Shown: piece after piece, positions 39,795-48,129 of the stretch
How the letters are laid out: the number at the start of each line of letters is the position of its first letter
How positions within the stretch are numbered: the first letter of the stretch is position 1
Origin: Ancylobacter sp. WKF20
Lineage (GTDB): Bacteria > Pseudomonadota > Alphaproteobacteria > Rhizobiales > Xanthobacteraceae
DNA: 64,000 bases
Reading direction: 5' to 3'
Assembly (NCBI RefSeq): GCF_029760895.1
Contig: NZ_CP121679.1
Span: 1,426,001 to 1,490,000 of the forward strand
Translations under genes and position numbers: made by a program
The notes under the pieces: model-generated
Told to the model about the DNA's origin: nothing
The model's input: only the letters and a program-made list of their open reading frames with translations
Database searches by the model: none

Positions 39795-41338
39795 CAGGGC
39801 ACCATCTTGGCGTTTTGTGGGAGCGCAGCCGGTTTACGACGCATCAGCACCCAAGCGGCCAGCAGGCCGAGCGCCACCATGCCGGAACCGACGTAATAGC
39901 CGTCACCAATGCTCTGGGCGGCGCTGAGGCGCAGGGCGGAGGCGACCGCCGGCCACTGCTCGAGCAGCGCCCGCACCGCCTCGTCCTTGCCATAGATGGC
40001 CTGCTCCATCAGGCTCTCTAGATGCGCGCGGGCCTCCCCCTCGGGCACCGCCTTCGCCGCGATATCGAGCACGCGGGCCCGCTCCATGCCGGCGACCACC
40101 GTCCCGATGGCCGCCATGCCGATGGCGCCGCCGAGCTGGCGCACCGTGTCGAGGGCACCGAAGGCACTGCCGCGCCGGTCCTCTGCCACGCGCGCGGTGC
40201 CGTCCGTATAGGCCTGCGACAGGAAGAGGCCCATCCCCGCGCCGGTGACGATGAGGGCGGGGAACATCAGCAGGAAATCGGCACGCGGCAGCACCTGCGT
40301 CTGCCAGAACAGGCCGAGGGTCGCCAGCGTCAATCCCGTGACCACCGGCAGCTTCGCGCCATAGCGGTCATAGAGCCGGCCCGCCAGCGGCGCACAGAGC
40401 ATCAGCGGCAGCAGAAACAGCAGCATGGCGAGGCCCGACTGAAGCGGGGTGAAGTGCAGGATGCGCTGGAGATAGATGGCGCCGAAGGCCGATTGGCCGA
40501 CCAGCGCGCACTGCGCGCAGAACAGCACGATGCCGTCCGCGGCGAACTGCCGGTCGGCGAACAGGCGCATATCCACCAGTGGCTCGAGCGCACGCCGCTG
40601 CCCGATGATGAACAGCGCCAGCAGAACCGCGCCTGCCGCGATCAGGGTGAGCGTAAGGGCCGCGTTCCAACCCCAGACATGGCTCTGCTGTAGACCCAGC
40701 ACCAGAGGCCCCAGCGCCACCGCCAGAAGCAGGCTGTGCATCGGCCGGAAGATGCCGCCTCGCGGGCTGGCGGTCGCCGGCCCGGCCGCACGCAGCATCA
40801 GCAGGGTGGCCGCGGCTAGCGGGAGGTTCACGAAGAAGGCCCAGCGCCAGCCGCCGAGCTGCACCAGCGCGCCGCAGATGATGGGACCGAACACCAGCGC
40901 CAACCCGCCCAGGGCGCTGTAAATGCCCATCGCCCGGCCGCGCTGGGTGGGCCCGAACGCCTCGGTGGCCAGCAGCGCCGCCGCCGGCCCCATCAGGATA
41001 TTGCCCAGCCCCTCCAGCACCCGGCCGCACAGCAGCATGGGCAGGTCAACCGACACGCCGCAGAGGAGCGAGCCGAGGGCGAACAGCACGACCCCGGCAA
41101 TGAAGCTGCGTTTGCGGCCAAAGACATCCGCCAGCCGCCCCCCGGTCGCGATGGTGGCCGCGACGGTCAGTGCGTAGAGGGTGATGATCCATTGCTGGGC
41201 GCCGTGGCTCAGCATCAGGTCGCGCTGGATGGAGGGGAGCGCCACCGCTGTGCCGGTGACGTCGATCATGATCATGCCCAGCGCGCCGCTGCCGGCGAAC
41301 ACGGCGTACCATTGCTGCTGGCTGGTCGCGGCAGTCAT
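39794..41338 (-). CDS. MFS exporter, DHA2 (14-TMS) type
   Basis: A proton-driven drug or metabolite efflux pump of 514 residues with about 14 hydrophobic spans. The DHA2 signatures are visible: I-D-V-T-G-T-A-V-A-L-P-S-I, W-I-I-T-L-Y-A-L, G-R-L-A-D-V-F-G-R-K, and G-L-G-N-I-L-M-G-P. The start ATG 41338 has a GGGAG site 6 bases away; an upstream in-frame ATG (41353) lacks one. It is the first gene of the leftward run with the glycosyltransferase and P450, and might export their product. An inverted repeat lies 67-95 bases upstream. Confidence 0.88.
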   Translation of the reverse strand: MTAATSQQQWYAVFAGSGALGMIMIDVTGTAVALPSIQRDLMLSHGAQQWIITLYALTVAATIATGGRLADVFGRKRSFIAGVVLFALGSLLCGVSVDLPMLLCGRVLEGLGNILMGPAAALLATEAFGPTQRGRAMGIYSALGGLALVFGPIICGALVQLGGWRWAFFVNLPLAAATLLMLRAAGPATASPRGGIFRPMHSLLLAVALGPLVLGLQQSHVWGWNAALTLTLIAAGAVLLALFIIGQRRALEPLVDMRLFADRQFAADGIVLFCAQCALVGQSAFGAIYLQRILHFTPLQSGLAMLLFLLPLMLCAPLAGRLYDRYGAKLPVVTGLTLATLGLFWQTQVLPRADFLLMFPALIVTGAGMGLFLSQAYTDGTARVAEDRRGSAFGALDTVRQLGGAIGMAAIGTVVAGMERARVLDIAAKAVPEGEARAHLESLMEQAIYGKDEAVRALLEQWPAVASALRLSAAQSIGDGYYVGSGMVALGLLAAWVLMRRKPAALPQNAKMVP

Positions 41339-41404
41339 GCTGGCTCCCGACATCCGGCAATCGCGGTTCCCGCGAGCGGAGTGAGACGCCGCGAAAGCCC
41401 GGGC

Positions 41405-41433
41405 ACAAGTTTCCGCATACCGCATGAACTTGT
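41405..41433. promoter_or_regulatory. Inverted repeat in the MFS / HTH divergent region
   Basis: A 7-bp perfect inverted repeat ACAAGTT / AACTTGT with a 15-base spacer, in a gap between divergent genes at 41338 and 41611. It is a candidate operator for a regulator of the P450 cluster. The regulator is unknown. Confidence 0.4.
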
Positions 41434-41610
41434 CCATCGTTGCCGGCGATGCGACCCAAAATAGCCAGATCAACGCGATGGCCGCGATCACGCGCGGCGT
41501 CACCTGTCTCCCGCCGTCGCGCCATAGCCACTGACGCGCCCGCCTGCTATTGCGCGGACATCAGCAGAAGGGGCGTCCGTAACGCTCCAGAAGGATCGGC
41601 GGCAGCACCC

Positions 41611-42006
41611 ATGACTCCCGAGGACTTCCGCGACGCGCTCGAGCGGCTCGGGCAGACGCCCGCCAGCCTTGCCAAACTCATCGGCGTGGACGTGCGCACG
41701 GCGCGCCGCTGGAGCACGGGGCAGAAGGCCATCCCGGACAGTGTCGCGGCCCAGATCGGCGCACTTGTCGAAGCCGGTGGCGTGACGCCGGAGCTGGTCG
41801 CGGAAATCGAGGCCACCCGGAACGACACCAGCGCGGAGCCGCAGATCGCGCGCTTCGTCTGGGTCCAGCGCAAGGACGAGGATCCGTACTGGACGGTTGC
41901 CGAGCACGACCTGATCGCGGATGTCTTCTATCTCCCCGGCCGGCTGGAGCGGTTCACCGCCGACGAGCTGGTGCTGGGCGCGGTGATCGCCCCGCCAGCC
42001 GGGTAA
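41611..42006 (+). CDS. Small helix-turn-helix protein
   Basis: A 131-residue cytoplasmic protein. Its first 45 residues form a Cro/XRE- or YdaS-like helix-turn-helix (D-F-R-D-A-L-E-R-L-G-Q-T-P-A-S-L-A-K-L-I, then R-T-A-R-R-W-S-T-G). The C-terminal part (about 75-131) resembles no family I can name. It is divergent from the MFS gene and could regulate it, but that is only positional. An AAGGA element stands 13 bases before the chosen ATG, a rather long spacing. Confidence 0.75.
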   Translation: MTPEDFRDALERLGQTPASLAKLIGVDVRTARRWSTGQKAIPDSVAAQIGALVEAGGVTPELVAEIEATRNDTSAEPQIARFVWVQRKDEDPYWTVAEHDLIADVFYLPGRLERFTADELVLGAVIAPPAG

Positions 42007-42020
42007 CCAGCCCCCTCGCC

Positions 42021-42686
42021 TCAGCCCGCCTCATCGGTCGGCCCGGCCTCGCGCGCCGCCAGCGCGCGGCGCAGGCGTTCATTCTCCCGGCGCAGCGCGG
42101 CGATCTCGTCACGCACCGGTTCCAGCACGACCTCCAGCTCCGCCTGGGTGAAGCGGGGCGTGATGTGCTGCGGGCAGTTCCAGTCGAAGGCTTCCACCGT
42201 GATGAGGGCGAGGCGCTCGATGCGGCCGCTATAACCCGGCATGGCCAGCCTCTCGGCCAGCGCCGGGTCGTCCGTCGCATCGACGAGGCGCATATGGCCG
42301 AAGATCTTAAGCCGCTGGCGATGGGCATAATCCATCAGGAACAGCGACACGCGGTCATTCGCCCGCACATTTCCGGTGGTGATGTACTGACGGTTGCCAC
42401 GGAAATCGGCGAAGCCCAGCGTCGCCTCATCCACCGGCTTCAGGAAACCCGCCGGCCCGCCCCGGTACTGGACATAGGGCCAGCCGGTCTCAGAGACGCT
42501 GGCGAGGTAGAAGCCGTCGCGCCCGGCGATATAGGCCAGCTCCGGCGGACCGAGGCGCTGGCTGGGCGCCCCCTCCTGCGCATCGCCACGCGCGCCGAAC
42601 CGCGCCCACTGGGCCGCGCTGCCATAATGCTCCTGCGCCGCCCGCACCGAGGGCGTGGCGGCGATGTCGAGATATTTGCTGCCCAT
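42021..42686 (-). CDS. Pyridoxamine 5'-phosphate oxidase-like FMN-binding protein
   Basis: A 221-residue split-barrel protein. The central part has G-R-D-G-F-Y-L-A-S-V-S-E-T-G-W-P-Y-V-Q and F-A-D-F-R-G-N-R-Q-Y, typical of the flavin/heme/F420-binding barrel, and the tail (about 185-215) is a charged coiled-coil-like helix. It probably binds FMN and acts as a small oxidoreductase or detoxification protein; substrate unknown. ATG 42686 has a GAAGG site. It ends 14 bases after the HTH gene (convergent) and lies downstream of the MBL hydrolase on the same strand. Confidence 0.82.
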   Translation of the reverse strand: MGSKYLDIAATPSVRAAQEHYGSAAQWARFGARGDAQEGAPSQRLGPPELAYIAGRDGFYLASVSETGWPYVQYRGGPAGFLKPVDEATLGFADFRGNRQYITTGNVRANDRVSLFLMDYAHRQRLKIFGHMRLVDATDDPALAERLAMPGYSGRIERLALITVEAFDWNCPQHITPRFTQAELEVVLEPVRDEIAALRRENERLRRALAAREAGPTDEAG

Positions 42687-42738
42687 CTGCCTTCTATCCT
42701 CGCCGCCGGCGTCCCGGCGGCTCTCGCGTCCGGACCGC

Positions 42739-43725
42739 TCAGTTCTGCAGCGCCCAGTCGGCCACCTGCCAGCGCATCTGTCCACGGTCATTGACGATGC
42801 GCCCGAGACCGGGGAACGGCATGTGGGTGGCGGCGATCAGCGTGTTGTCCGAGGCCGCGCGCGAAAAGAAGCGCTCGCGCATCGCCTGCGCCGCCGGCCG
42901 GTCCTGCTCGAACAGGAAGAAGACATCGGTCGCCCCCGGATGCACCACCGGAAACACCATGTCGGACACCATGATGAGGCTCTTGCCGCCATCGGCCACC
43001 CGCACGCCGATATGGCCGGGCGTATGGCCGGTGAGGTCGACGATAGAGATGCCCGGCGCGATCTCGCGCTCGCCGTCGATGGCCTGCAGCTTGGGATAGA
43101 GGCGCACCACCTCTTCCGCCATGCGGAAGCTGGTCTGGAGATAATCCGGCGCCCCCGCGCGCTTGGCCGGATCGGTCCAGTGCTTCACGTCGCGCCGGTC
43201 GATGAACAGCTCGGCATTGGGGTAGTTGTTCTTCCCGCCCAGCACCAGCCCGCCCATATGGTCCTGATGCAGATGGGTGACGATCACCGCGTCGATCTGG
43301 TCGGGGCGAAGCCCGATGGCGGCAAGCGCCTGCGGCAGCGCGCCGGTCTTGCCGATGGAGCCGGCCGCGCCGGTGTCGATCAGGATGCGGCGCGTGCCAT
43401 CCTCGATCAGATACTGGTTGAACAGGAAGCGCACGCCGCTTGGCCGCGCCACGAACTGCGCCACCGCCTCCTGCTCCACCTGCGCGGCCGTCTGGCCGGG
43501 AAAATAGGTGTAAGGCATGTCGGCATAGCCGTCGGTGAGCGCGGTCACGGTGAAGCGGCCGATGGTGATCTGCGCGAGCGGCGTCACCGTCGCCACTCCG
43601 GCGCTGGCGGCCGTCGCCGAGGTCGCCGCCAGACTGGCGGTTGGCGTGAGAAGCGGCAGCAGGCCGCCGCCGACGATGCCGAGAGGAAGGCCGGTCGCAA
43701 AGGCACGGCGGGAAAGGTGAGGCAT
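42739..43725 (-). CDS. Tat-exported MBL-fold hydrolase, methyl-parathion-hydrolase-like
   Basis: A 328-residue periplasmic metallo-hydrolase. The N-terminal L-S-R-R-A-F-A-T-G plus hydrophobic stretch is a twin-arginine signal. The MBL core has the metal motif T-H-L-H-Q-D-H, a later T-P-G-H-I-G, M-V-S-D-M and A-A-T-H-M-P-F-P-G. Segments such as L-I-D-T-G-A-A-G and F-T-V-T-A-L-T-D-G resemble the methyl parathion hydrolase branch; lactones, esters or organophosphates are possible substrates. GGAGGG precedes ATG 43725. The gene is divergent from a LysR regulator with a clear dyad between them. Confidence 0.9.
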   Translation of the reverse strand: MPHLSRRAFATGLPLGIVGGGLLPLLTPTASLAATSATAASAGVATVTPLAQITIGRFTVTALTDGYADMPYTYFPGQTAAQVEQEAVAQFVARPSGVRFLFNQYLIEDGTRRILIDTGAAGSIGKTGALPQALAAIGLRPDQIDAVIVTHLHQDHMGGLVLGGKNNYPNAELFIDRRDVKHWTDPAKRAGAPDYLQTSFRMAEEVVRLYPKLQAIDGEREIAPGISIVDLTGHTPGHIGVRVADGGKSLIMVSDMVFPVVHPGATDVFFLFEQDRPAAQAMRERFFSRAASDNTLIAATHMPFPGLGRIVNDRGQMRWQVADWALQN

Positions 43726-43801
43726 GGTGCCCTCCGTCTGATCCACGACTCGGCGCAGAGCGCGATCCCAGACGCGGCCCCACCCGGCTGGCTCTGACGC
43801 T

Positions 43802-43849
43802 AGGACATCCAGAACATGCGCAGTATCCTGTGATTCTGGAAGCTGTCCT
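43802..43849. promoter_or_regulatory. Dyad operator between MBL gene and LysR gene
   Basis: Two nested inverted repeats, AGGACA ... TGTCCT and TCCAGAA ... TTCTGGA, flank a 19-base centre in the 143-base intergenic region. This layout fits a LysR-type binding site that controls both divergent genes. Confidence 0.55.
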
Positions 43850-43868
43850 CTCACTATTCGGAAGGCTC

Positions 43869-44771
43869 ATGGATCGGTTCGAGGCGATGTCCGTGCTCAT
43901 GGCCGTGGTGGAGGCCGGCAGCCTATCGGCCGGCGCGCGGCGCCTGAACGCCCCGCTCGCCACGATCAGCCGCAAGGTCACCGAACTCGAGCAGCATCTC
44001 GGCACGCGGCTTCTGGTGCGCAGCAGCCGCGGGTTGACGCTCACCGATGCCGGCCGCGCCTTTGTCGCCGCCTCCCGCCGGATTCTGGAGGATCTGGAGG
44101 CGGCCGAGCGGCAGGCCGCGGGCGAATACAGCGCGCCACGCGGCTGGCTGCAGGTCACCGCGCCCATCTCTTTCGGCGAGCGCCATCTGCTTCCGGTCGC
44201 GCTGGCGTTCCTCGCCGAACAGCCGGAGATCGACCTGCGGCTCATGCTGGCCGACCGGCAGATCAATCTGGCGGATGAGCATGTGGATATCGCGCTGCGC
44301 ATCGGCCATCTCGCGGACAGTTCGCTGATCGCGACGCGCGTCGGGGCGGTACGCCGGGTCATCTGCGCCAGCCCCGCCTATCTCGCGCGGCGCGGCGTGC
44401 CCCATCAGCCGGAAGATCTCGCCGGGCATGACGGCATCAGCTTCCAGGGTTTCGCCGTCGCGCCGGAATGGCGCTACCGGCGCGACAGCGCGGCCTTCGC
44501 CGTCGAGCCACGCCCCCGGCTGGCGGTGAACACGACGGAAGCAGCCATCCAGGCGGCGCTGGCGGGCCTGGGGATTATCCGTGTGCTGTCCTATCAGGTG
44601 GCGGATGAGCTTCGCGCGGGCCGGTTGCAGGAGCTGCTGCCGACATTCGCTCCGGAACCGCTGCCCGTGAACCTCATCTACCCGGAAGCCGGCCTTATGC
44701 CGTTGAAGGTCCGCTGCTTCATGGACTGGGCCGTGCCCCGCCTGCGCGCGCGCCTCGCCGATCTCGGCTAG
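43869..44771 (+). CDS. LysR-family transcriptional regulator
   Basis: A 300-residue regulator. Residues 1-60 form the winged HTH with V-E-A-G-S-L-S-A-G-A-R-R-L, A-T-I-S-R-K-V-T-E-L-E and G-T-R-L-L-V-R-S-S-R-G-L-T-L-T-D-A-G; the rest is a periplasmic-binding-like effector domain. The closest subgroup by style is the DsdC/AaeR-like CrgA group. ATG 43869 is used rather than the longer upstream frame because GGAAGG lies in front. Divergence from the MBL gene makes that gene the probable target. Confidence 0.9.
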   Translation: MDRFEAMSVLMAVVEAGSLSAGARRLNAPLATISRKVTELEQHLGTRLLVRSSRGLTLTDAGRAFVAASRRILEDLEAAERQAAGEYSAPRGWLQVTAPISFGERHLLPVALAFLAEQPEIDLRLMLADRQINLADEHVDIALRIGHLADSSLIATRVGAVRRVICASPAYLARRGVPHQPEDLAGHDGISFQGFAVAPEWRYRRDSAAFAVEPRPRLAVNTTEAAIQAALAGLGIIRVLSYQVADELRAGRLQELLPTFAPEPLPVNLIYPEAGLMPLKVRCFMDWAVPRLRARLADLG

Positions 44772-44876
44772 CCCCCGCGAGGGGACCGGACGGGCGATCT
44801 CGCAACGGAGGGCATTAGCGGGATGCTGTTCTGGTCGCTCCCAAAAGCCCGCGCGCCCGACGCGAAAGGAACGCTC

Positions 44877-45254
44877 ATGGCCACCGCCGAGCCGGACTAC
44901 GATCAGCTTCTGCGCGCCAATCTCGAGCGCGTCTTCAACGAGCGCGATGATGAGGCGCGGGCACGGGCGATCGACGCGCTCTTTGCCGCCGATCCCGTAA
45001 TGTATGAGCCGGACAATATCGTGGAAGGCCGCGCCGCGGTCTCCGCCATTGCCGGCAAGCTTCTGGAACAGTTCGGCCCCACTTTCCGCTTCACCGCCAC
45101 CGGCCGCGCCGTTGGCCATCACGGCCTCGCGGTGCTGCGCTGGGAAGCCGGCCCGGCGGGCGGTCCCGTCGCCGTCACCGGCACGGATGCCGCACGGATC
45201 GTCGACGGGCGCATAGCGGAGCTGTGGGTTTTGTTGAACGCGCCCGAAGTCTGA
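44877..45254 (+). CDS. NTF2/SnoaL-like small protein
   Basis: A 125-residue protein with an alpha+beta cone pattern: an N-terminal helix (D-Y-D-Q-L-L-R-A-N-L-E-R-V-F-N-E-R), then D-P-V-M-Y-E-P-D, later alternating strands ending R-I-V-D-G-R-I-A-E-L-W-V-L-L. Such NTF2-like folds serve as isomerases, hydrolases or binding proteins; no specific substrate can be given. GAAAGGAA stands before the ATG. It follows the LysR gene by about 105 bases in the same direction and could be cotranscribed. Confidence 0.75.
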   Translation: MATAEPDYDQLLRANLERVFNERDDEARARAIDALFAADPVMYEPDNIVEGRAAVSAIAGKLLEQFGPTFRFTATGRAVGHHGLAVLRWEAGPAGGPVAVTGTDAARIVDGRIAELWVLLNAPEV

Positions 45255-45308
45255 GGGCCGGGGCTCCCGCCGCCTCGGTGGGCGAAACAGCGGGGCCGTC
45301 GGCGCGCG

Positions 45309-46046
45309 TCAGGCGGCGGTCTTGACCGCGCCATCCTTCATCCGGGCGGCGAGCGACTGCGTCGCGCCAAGGCTGAACAGATGCGCGTAGATCGCCCCGA
45401 GGAAGTTCAGCCGGCGCAATTCCAGCAGCGCCGCCTCGGAAATCGCCGCGAACTTGGCCTCGTCCACGATGAAGAGGCCGTGGACGCTGGCGCTCGCGCC
45501 TTCAGGCGTCTTCACGTCGAGGGTGACGCTGCGCAGCAGGTCGAACTCCCCAAGCTTGGCGCAGAGCTGCTCGGTGCGCTTGGCGGCGCCGGCATATTCC
45601 GTCACCAGCTTCACCGTCGCGTTCAGGGCCGGCGTCGCCTTGCCCTCGTCGTCGAACAGGCGCTCGACGCCCTCCCCCACGCCGAAGCCGGCATGGCCGG
45701 TGTCGACGCAGATCAGCGGGTCGCCCGCCGGCCGCTCGCCGAGGATGAACGGGAAGCGCCGCAGATAGGCCGGCAGATACCCTCCGTTCCAGCGTCCTTC
45801 GCTGATGAACAGGTTGCTCTGCGCCTTCAGCCCGCACAGGAACACGGCCGAGTGGCCGGTGCCGGCGGGGGCGAAAACGATGGGAATCTCGCGCGCCGCC
45901 GCGGCAAACTCCTCGGCCACCGCCGGGATGATGTGGGCGCGGGCCGCGAAGCCGAAGCGGTCGGCGGCGGTCGAGACGCCATGCGCCCGATGCGCCTGGC
46001 TGTCGAGCGGAACGACCGAGGAGTAGAAGAGCGGCAAGTCGGACAT
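45309..46046 (-). CDS. SapC family protein
   Basis: A 245-residue soluble protein of the SapC family (PF07277 as I recall it). The family takes its name from an S-layer-associated protein, yet most members have no known function. Visible signatures are L-P-L-F-Y-S-S-V-V-P-L near the start, V-A-E-E-F-A-A-A-A-R-E-I-P-I-V-F, G-R-W-N-G-G-Y-L-P-A-Y-L-R-R-F-P-F and I-C-V-D-T. It has no signal peptide. Start ATG 46046 agrees with family starts; the longer upstream frame is unsupported. It is divergent from the SLC23 permease. Confidence 0.85.
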   Translation of the reverse strand: MSDLPLFYSSVVPLDSQAHRAHGVSTAADRFGFAARAHIIPAVAEEFAAAAREIPIVFAPAGTGHSAVFLCGLKAQSNLFISEGRWNGGYLPAYLRRFPFILGERPAGDPLICVDTGHAGFGVGEGVERLFDDEGKATPALNATVKLVTEYAGAAKRTEQLCAKLGEFDLLRSVTLDVKTPEGASASVHGLFIVDEAKFAAISEAALLELRRLNFLGAIYAHLFSLGATQSLAARMKDGAVKTAA

Positions 46047-46305
46047 GGGGGTCTCGGCTCTGGGAACGGGGAACGAGCGCCAGCGGTAGATCCGTAGCGC
46101 CTCCGTTTTAGCGTAGCTCCGCCCACCTTGTCCTGCCAAACAGCGACGAGCCCCCAGCCGGCGCCCGCCGCCCGCTTGCGGGTGCCGGCGCTTGTCGCCA
46201 TAGTCGCGCCACGGATTCCCGGCCTCGATACGCCCCGTCCGGCACCGATCGCGGCGCCCGGTGGAACGTGTTGTGCGCGGGATGCCCTCCCGCCCGAGCG
46301 ACCGC

Positions 46306-48012
46306 ATGCCCCGCAAGCCACAAAACATCCTCTACGCCGCCAATGAGAAGCCGCCGCTGACCACGCTGCTGATTCTCGGCGTGCAGCACGCGACCCTGTC
46401 GCTGCTCTTCATCGTCTACCCGCTGGTGGCGGCGACCGAGGCGGGGCTCTCCTTCGAGAGCACGCAGATCCTCATCACCAGCTGCATCATCTTCATGGCG
46501 GTGGCGACGCTGCTGGAATGCTGGCCGCGCACCGGCTCCGGGCTGCTGCTGGTGCAGATTCCGAACATGGCGCATCTGCCGCTGGCGTTGCAGTCCTATG
46601 CGGCGGGTGGCCCGGCGGTCTATGTCACGATGAGCCTGATCGCGGCGGTGTCCCAGCTCTCGCTGACGCGCTTCATGAACGCGATGCGCACGCTGTTCCC
46701 GCCGGAGATCTGCGGCGTGGCCGTGACCATGCTCGGCGTGGCGCTGGCCGAGCCGTCGCTGCGGCGCATGTTCGGGCTGGGCGAGGGGCCGGATTCGCTG
46801 GCCGATGGGCGCTATGTGCTGGTGAGCTTCACCGCGCTGGCGATCATCGTCGTGCTGGCGATCTTCTCGCGCGGCCTGCTGCGGCTCTTCGCGGTCGCCA
46901 TCGGCGCGGCGATTGGCTGGATCCTCGCCGTCTATACCGGCGTCGCCATTGCCCCGGCCGAGCCGACCTTCTCCTCCCTGCCCTATGTCGATCTGCCGAG
47001 CCTTGGCTGGCCGGGTCTTGGCTTCTCCTGGGCCATCGTCCCGGCTGCCGTGATCACCGGCATCATCTCGGCGGTGGACATGCTCGGCACGGTCGTCTCC
47101 ATGCAGCGCATGGACGATGCTGACTGGCGCCGCGCCGACATGAACCAGGCGGCGCGCGCCATCCGCGCCAACACCGTCAGCGACATGGGCACGGCGGTGA
47201 CCGGCGGCTTCGCCAGTGCCTCCTCCTCGGCGGCGATCGGCGTGGCCTTCGCCACCGGCAGCACGGCGTGGCGCATCGGCATCGTCTCCGGCGTGGTGAT
47301 GCTGCTCGCGGCCTTCTCGCCGAAGCTCATCGCCTCGCTGACCGTGATCCCCGCGCCGGTGATCGGCGCCATCCTGCTCTACAGCGCCGCCTTCCTGATC
47401 GTCGCCGGCATGGAGCTGATCCTCTCCCGCCGCCTGTCGGACCGGCGCATCTTCACGGTGGGTCTCGCCGTTCTCGCGGGCCTTGCCGTCGCGGTGCTGC
47501 CGCAGCTGGTGCATCAGGCGCCCGGCTGGGCGCAGCCGATCCTGGAATCGCCGCTCTCGGTGTCCACGGCGGTCGCGGTCATCCTCAACCTCGTCTTCCA
47601 GATCGGCATCCGCCAGACGGCATCGGTGCCGGTGACGGCCGATGACAACCCCTTCACCGCCTCCACCGAGTTCCTTGAGCGGCAGGGCGACCTCTGGGGC
47701 GCGCGGCGCGACGTGGTTGCCGCCGCCATCCCCGTTGTGGCCGAGGCGATCGAGACGCTGATCGACACCGGCGTCGCCGAAGACGGGCTGGAGATGGAAG
47801 CGCGTTTCGACGAGACCAATTTCGATGTCGTGCTGCTCTACAAGGGCGAGGCCATCGAGATCCCCACGCTGCGGCCCTCGCCGGAAGACCTGCTGGGCGA
47901 CGCGAAGGCCGTGGCACGTTTCGTCGGCTACATGCTGAGCAAACGGGCCGACAAGCTGGTGCTCGGCAAGCGCGGCGAGCGCCAGGCCCTGACGCTGCGC
48001 TTCGAGCACTGA
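46306..48012 (+). CDS. SLC23/xanthine-uracil-type permease fused to a degenerate RsbW/GHKL-like domain
   Basis: A 568-residue membrane protein. Residues 1-440 give about 12-14 membrane spans typical of nucleobase permeases (for example G-V-Q-H-A-T-L-S-L-L-F and G-G-F-A-S-A-S-S-S-A-A). Residues about 446-568 are soluble and align by eye with the RsbW-like kinase encoded two genes on: V-A-E-A-I-E-T-L-I-D stands where the kinase has V-D-E-F-V-N-N-A-V-D, and the final R-Q-A-L-T-L-R-F matches R-N-V-V-T-L-R-L. The ATP-box Asn, the D-x-G aspartate and the second glycine box are lost. Start 46306 is uncertain; GTG 46261 and ATG 46282 are alternatives. Confidence 0.85.
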   Translation: MPRKPQNILYAANEKPPLTTLLILGVQHATLSLLFIVYPLVAATEAGLSFESTQILITSCIIFMAVATLLECWPRTGSGLLLVQIPNMAHLPLALQSYAAGGPAVYVTMSLIAAVSQLSLTRFMNAMRTLFPPEICGVAVTMLGVALAEPSLRRMFGLGEGPDSLADGRYVLVSFTALAIIVVLAIFSRGLLRLFAVAIGAAIGWILAVYTGVAIAPAEPTFSSLPYVDLPSLGWPGLGFSWAIVPAAVITGIISAVDMLGTVVSMQRMDDADWRRADMNQAARAIRANTVSDMGTAVTGGFASASSSAAIGVAFATGSTAWRIGIVSGVVMLLAAFSPKLIASLTVIPAPVIGAILLYSAAFLIVAGMELILSRRLSDRRIFTVGLAVLAGLAVAVLPQLVHQAPGWAQPILESPLSVSTAVAVILNLVFQIGIRQTASVPVTADDNPFTASTEFLERQGDLWGARRDVVAAAIPVVAEAIETLIDTGVAEDGLEMEARFDETNFDVVLLYKGEAIEIPTLRPSPEDLLGDAKAVARFVGYMLSKRADKLVLGKRGERQALTLRFEH

Positions 48013-48129
48013 CGACCGTTCCGCACCACCACCTGCGCTTGCGCGCCCCGGAGCTTTATGGCTAGCTCGATTTCGCTTGGCCGCCGCTCTCGCGCGTGAG
48101 CCAGCCTGACCCGACGGGATTTCACGCCT

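Noticed and set aside
34798..41338. Genomic island integrated at tRNA-Asn
   Set aside because: No integrase and no second copy of the tRNA 3' end could be found in the window.
47643..48012. STAS domain at the permease C-terminus, as in SulP proteins
   Set aside because: No phosphorylatable S-S-A-G-type segment; the pattern is closer to the RsbW-like ATPase.
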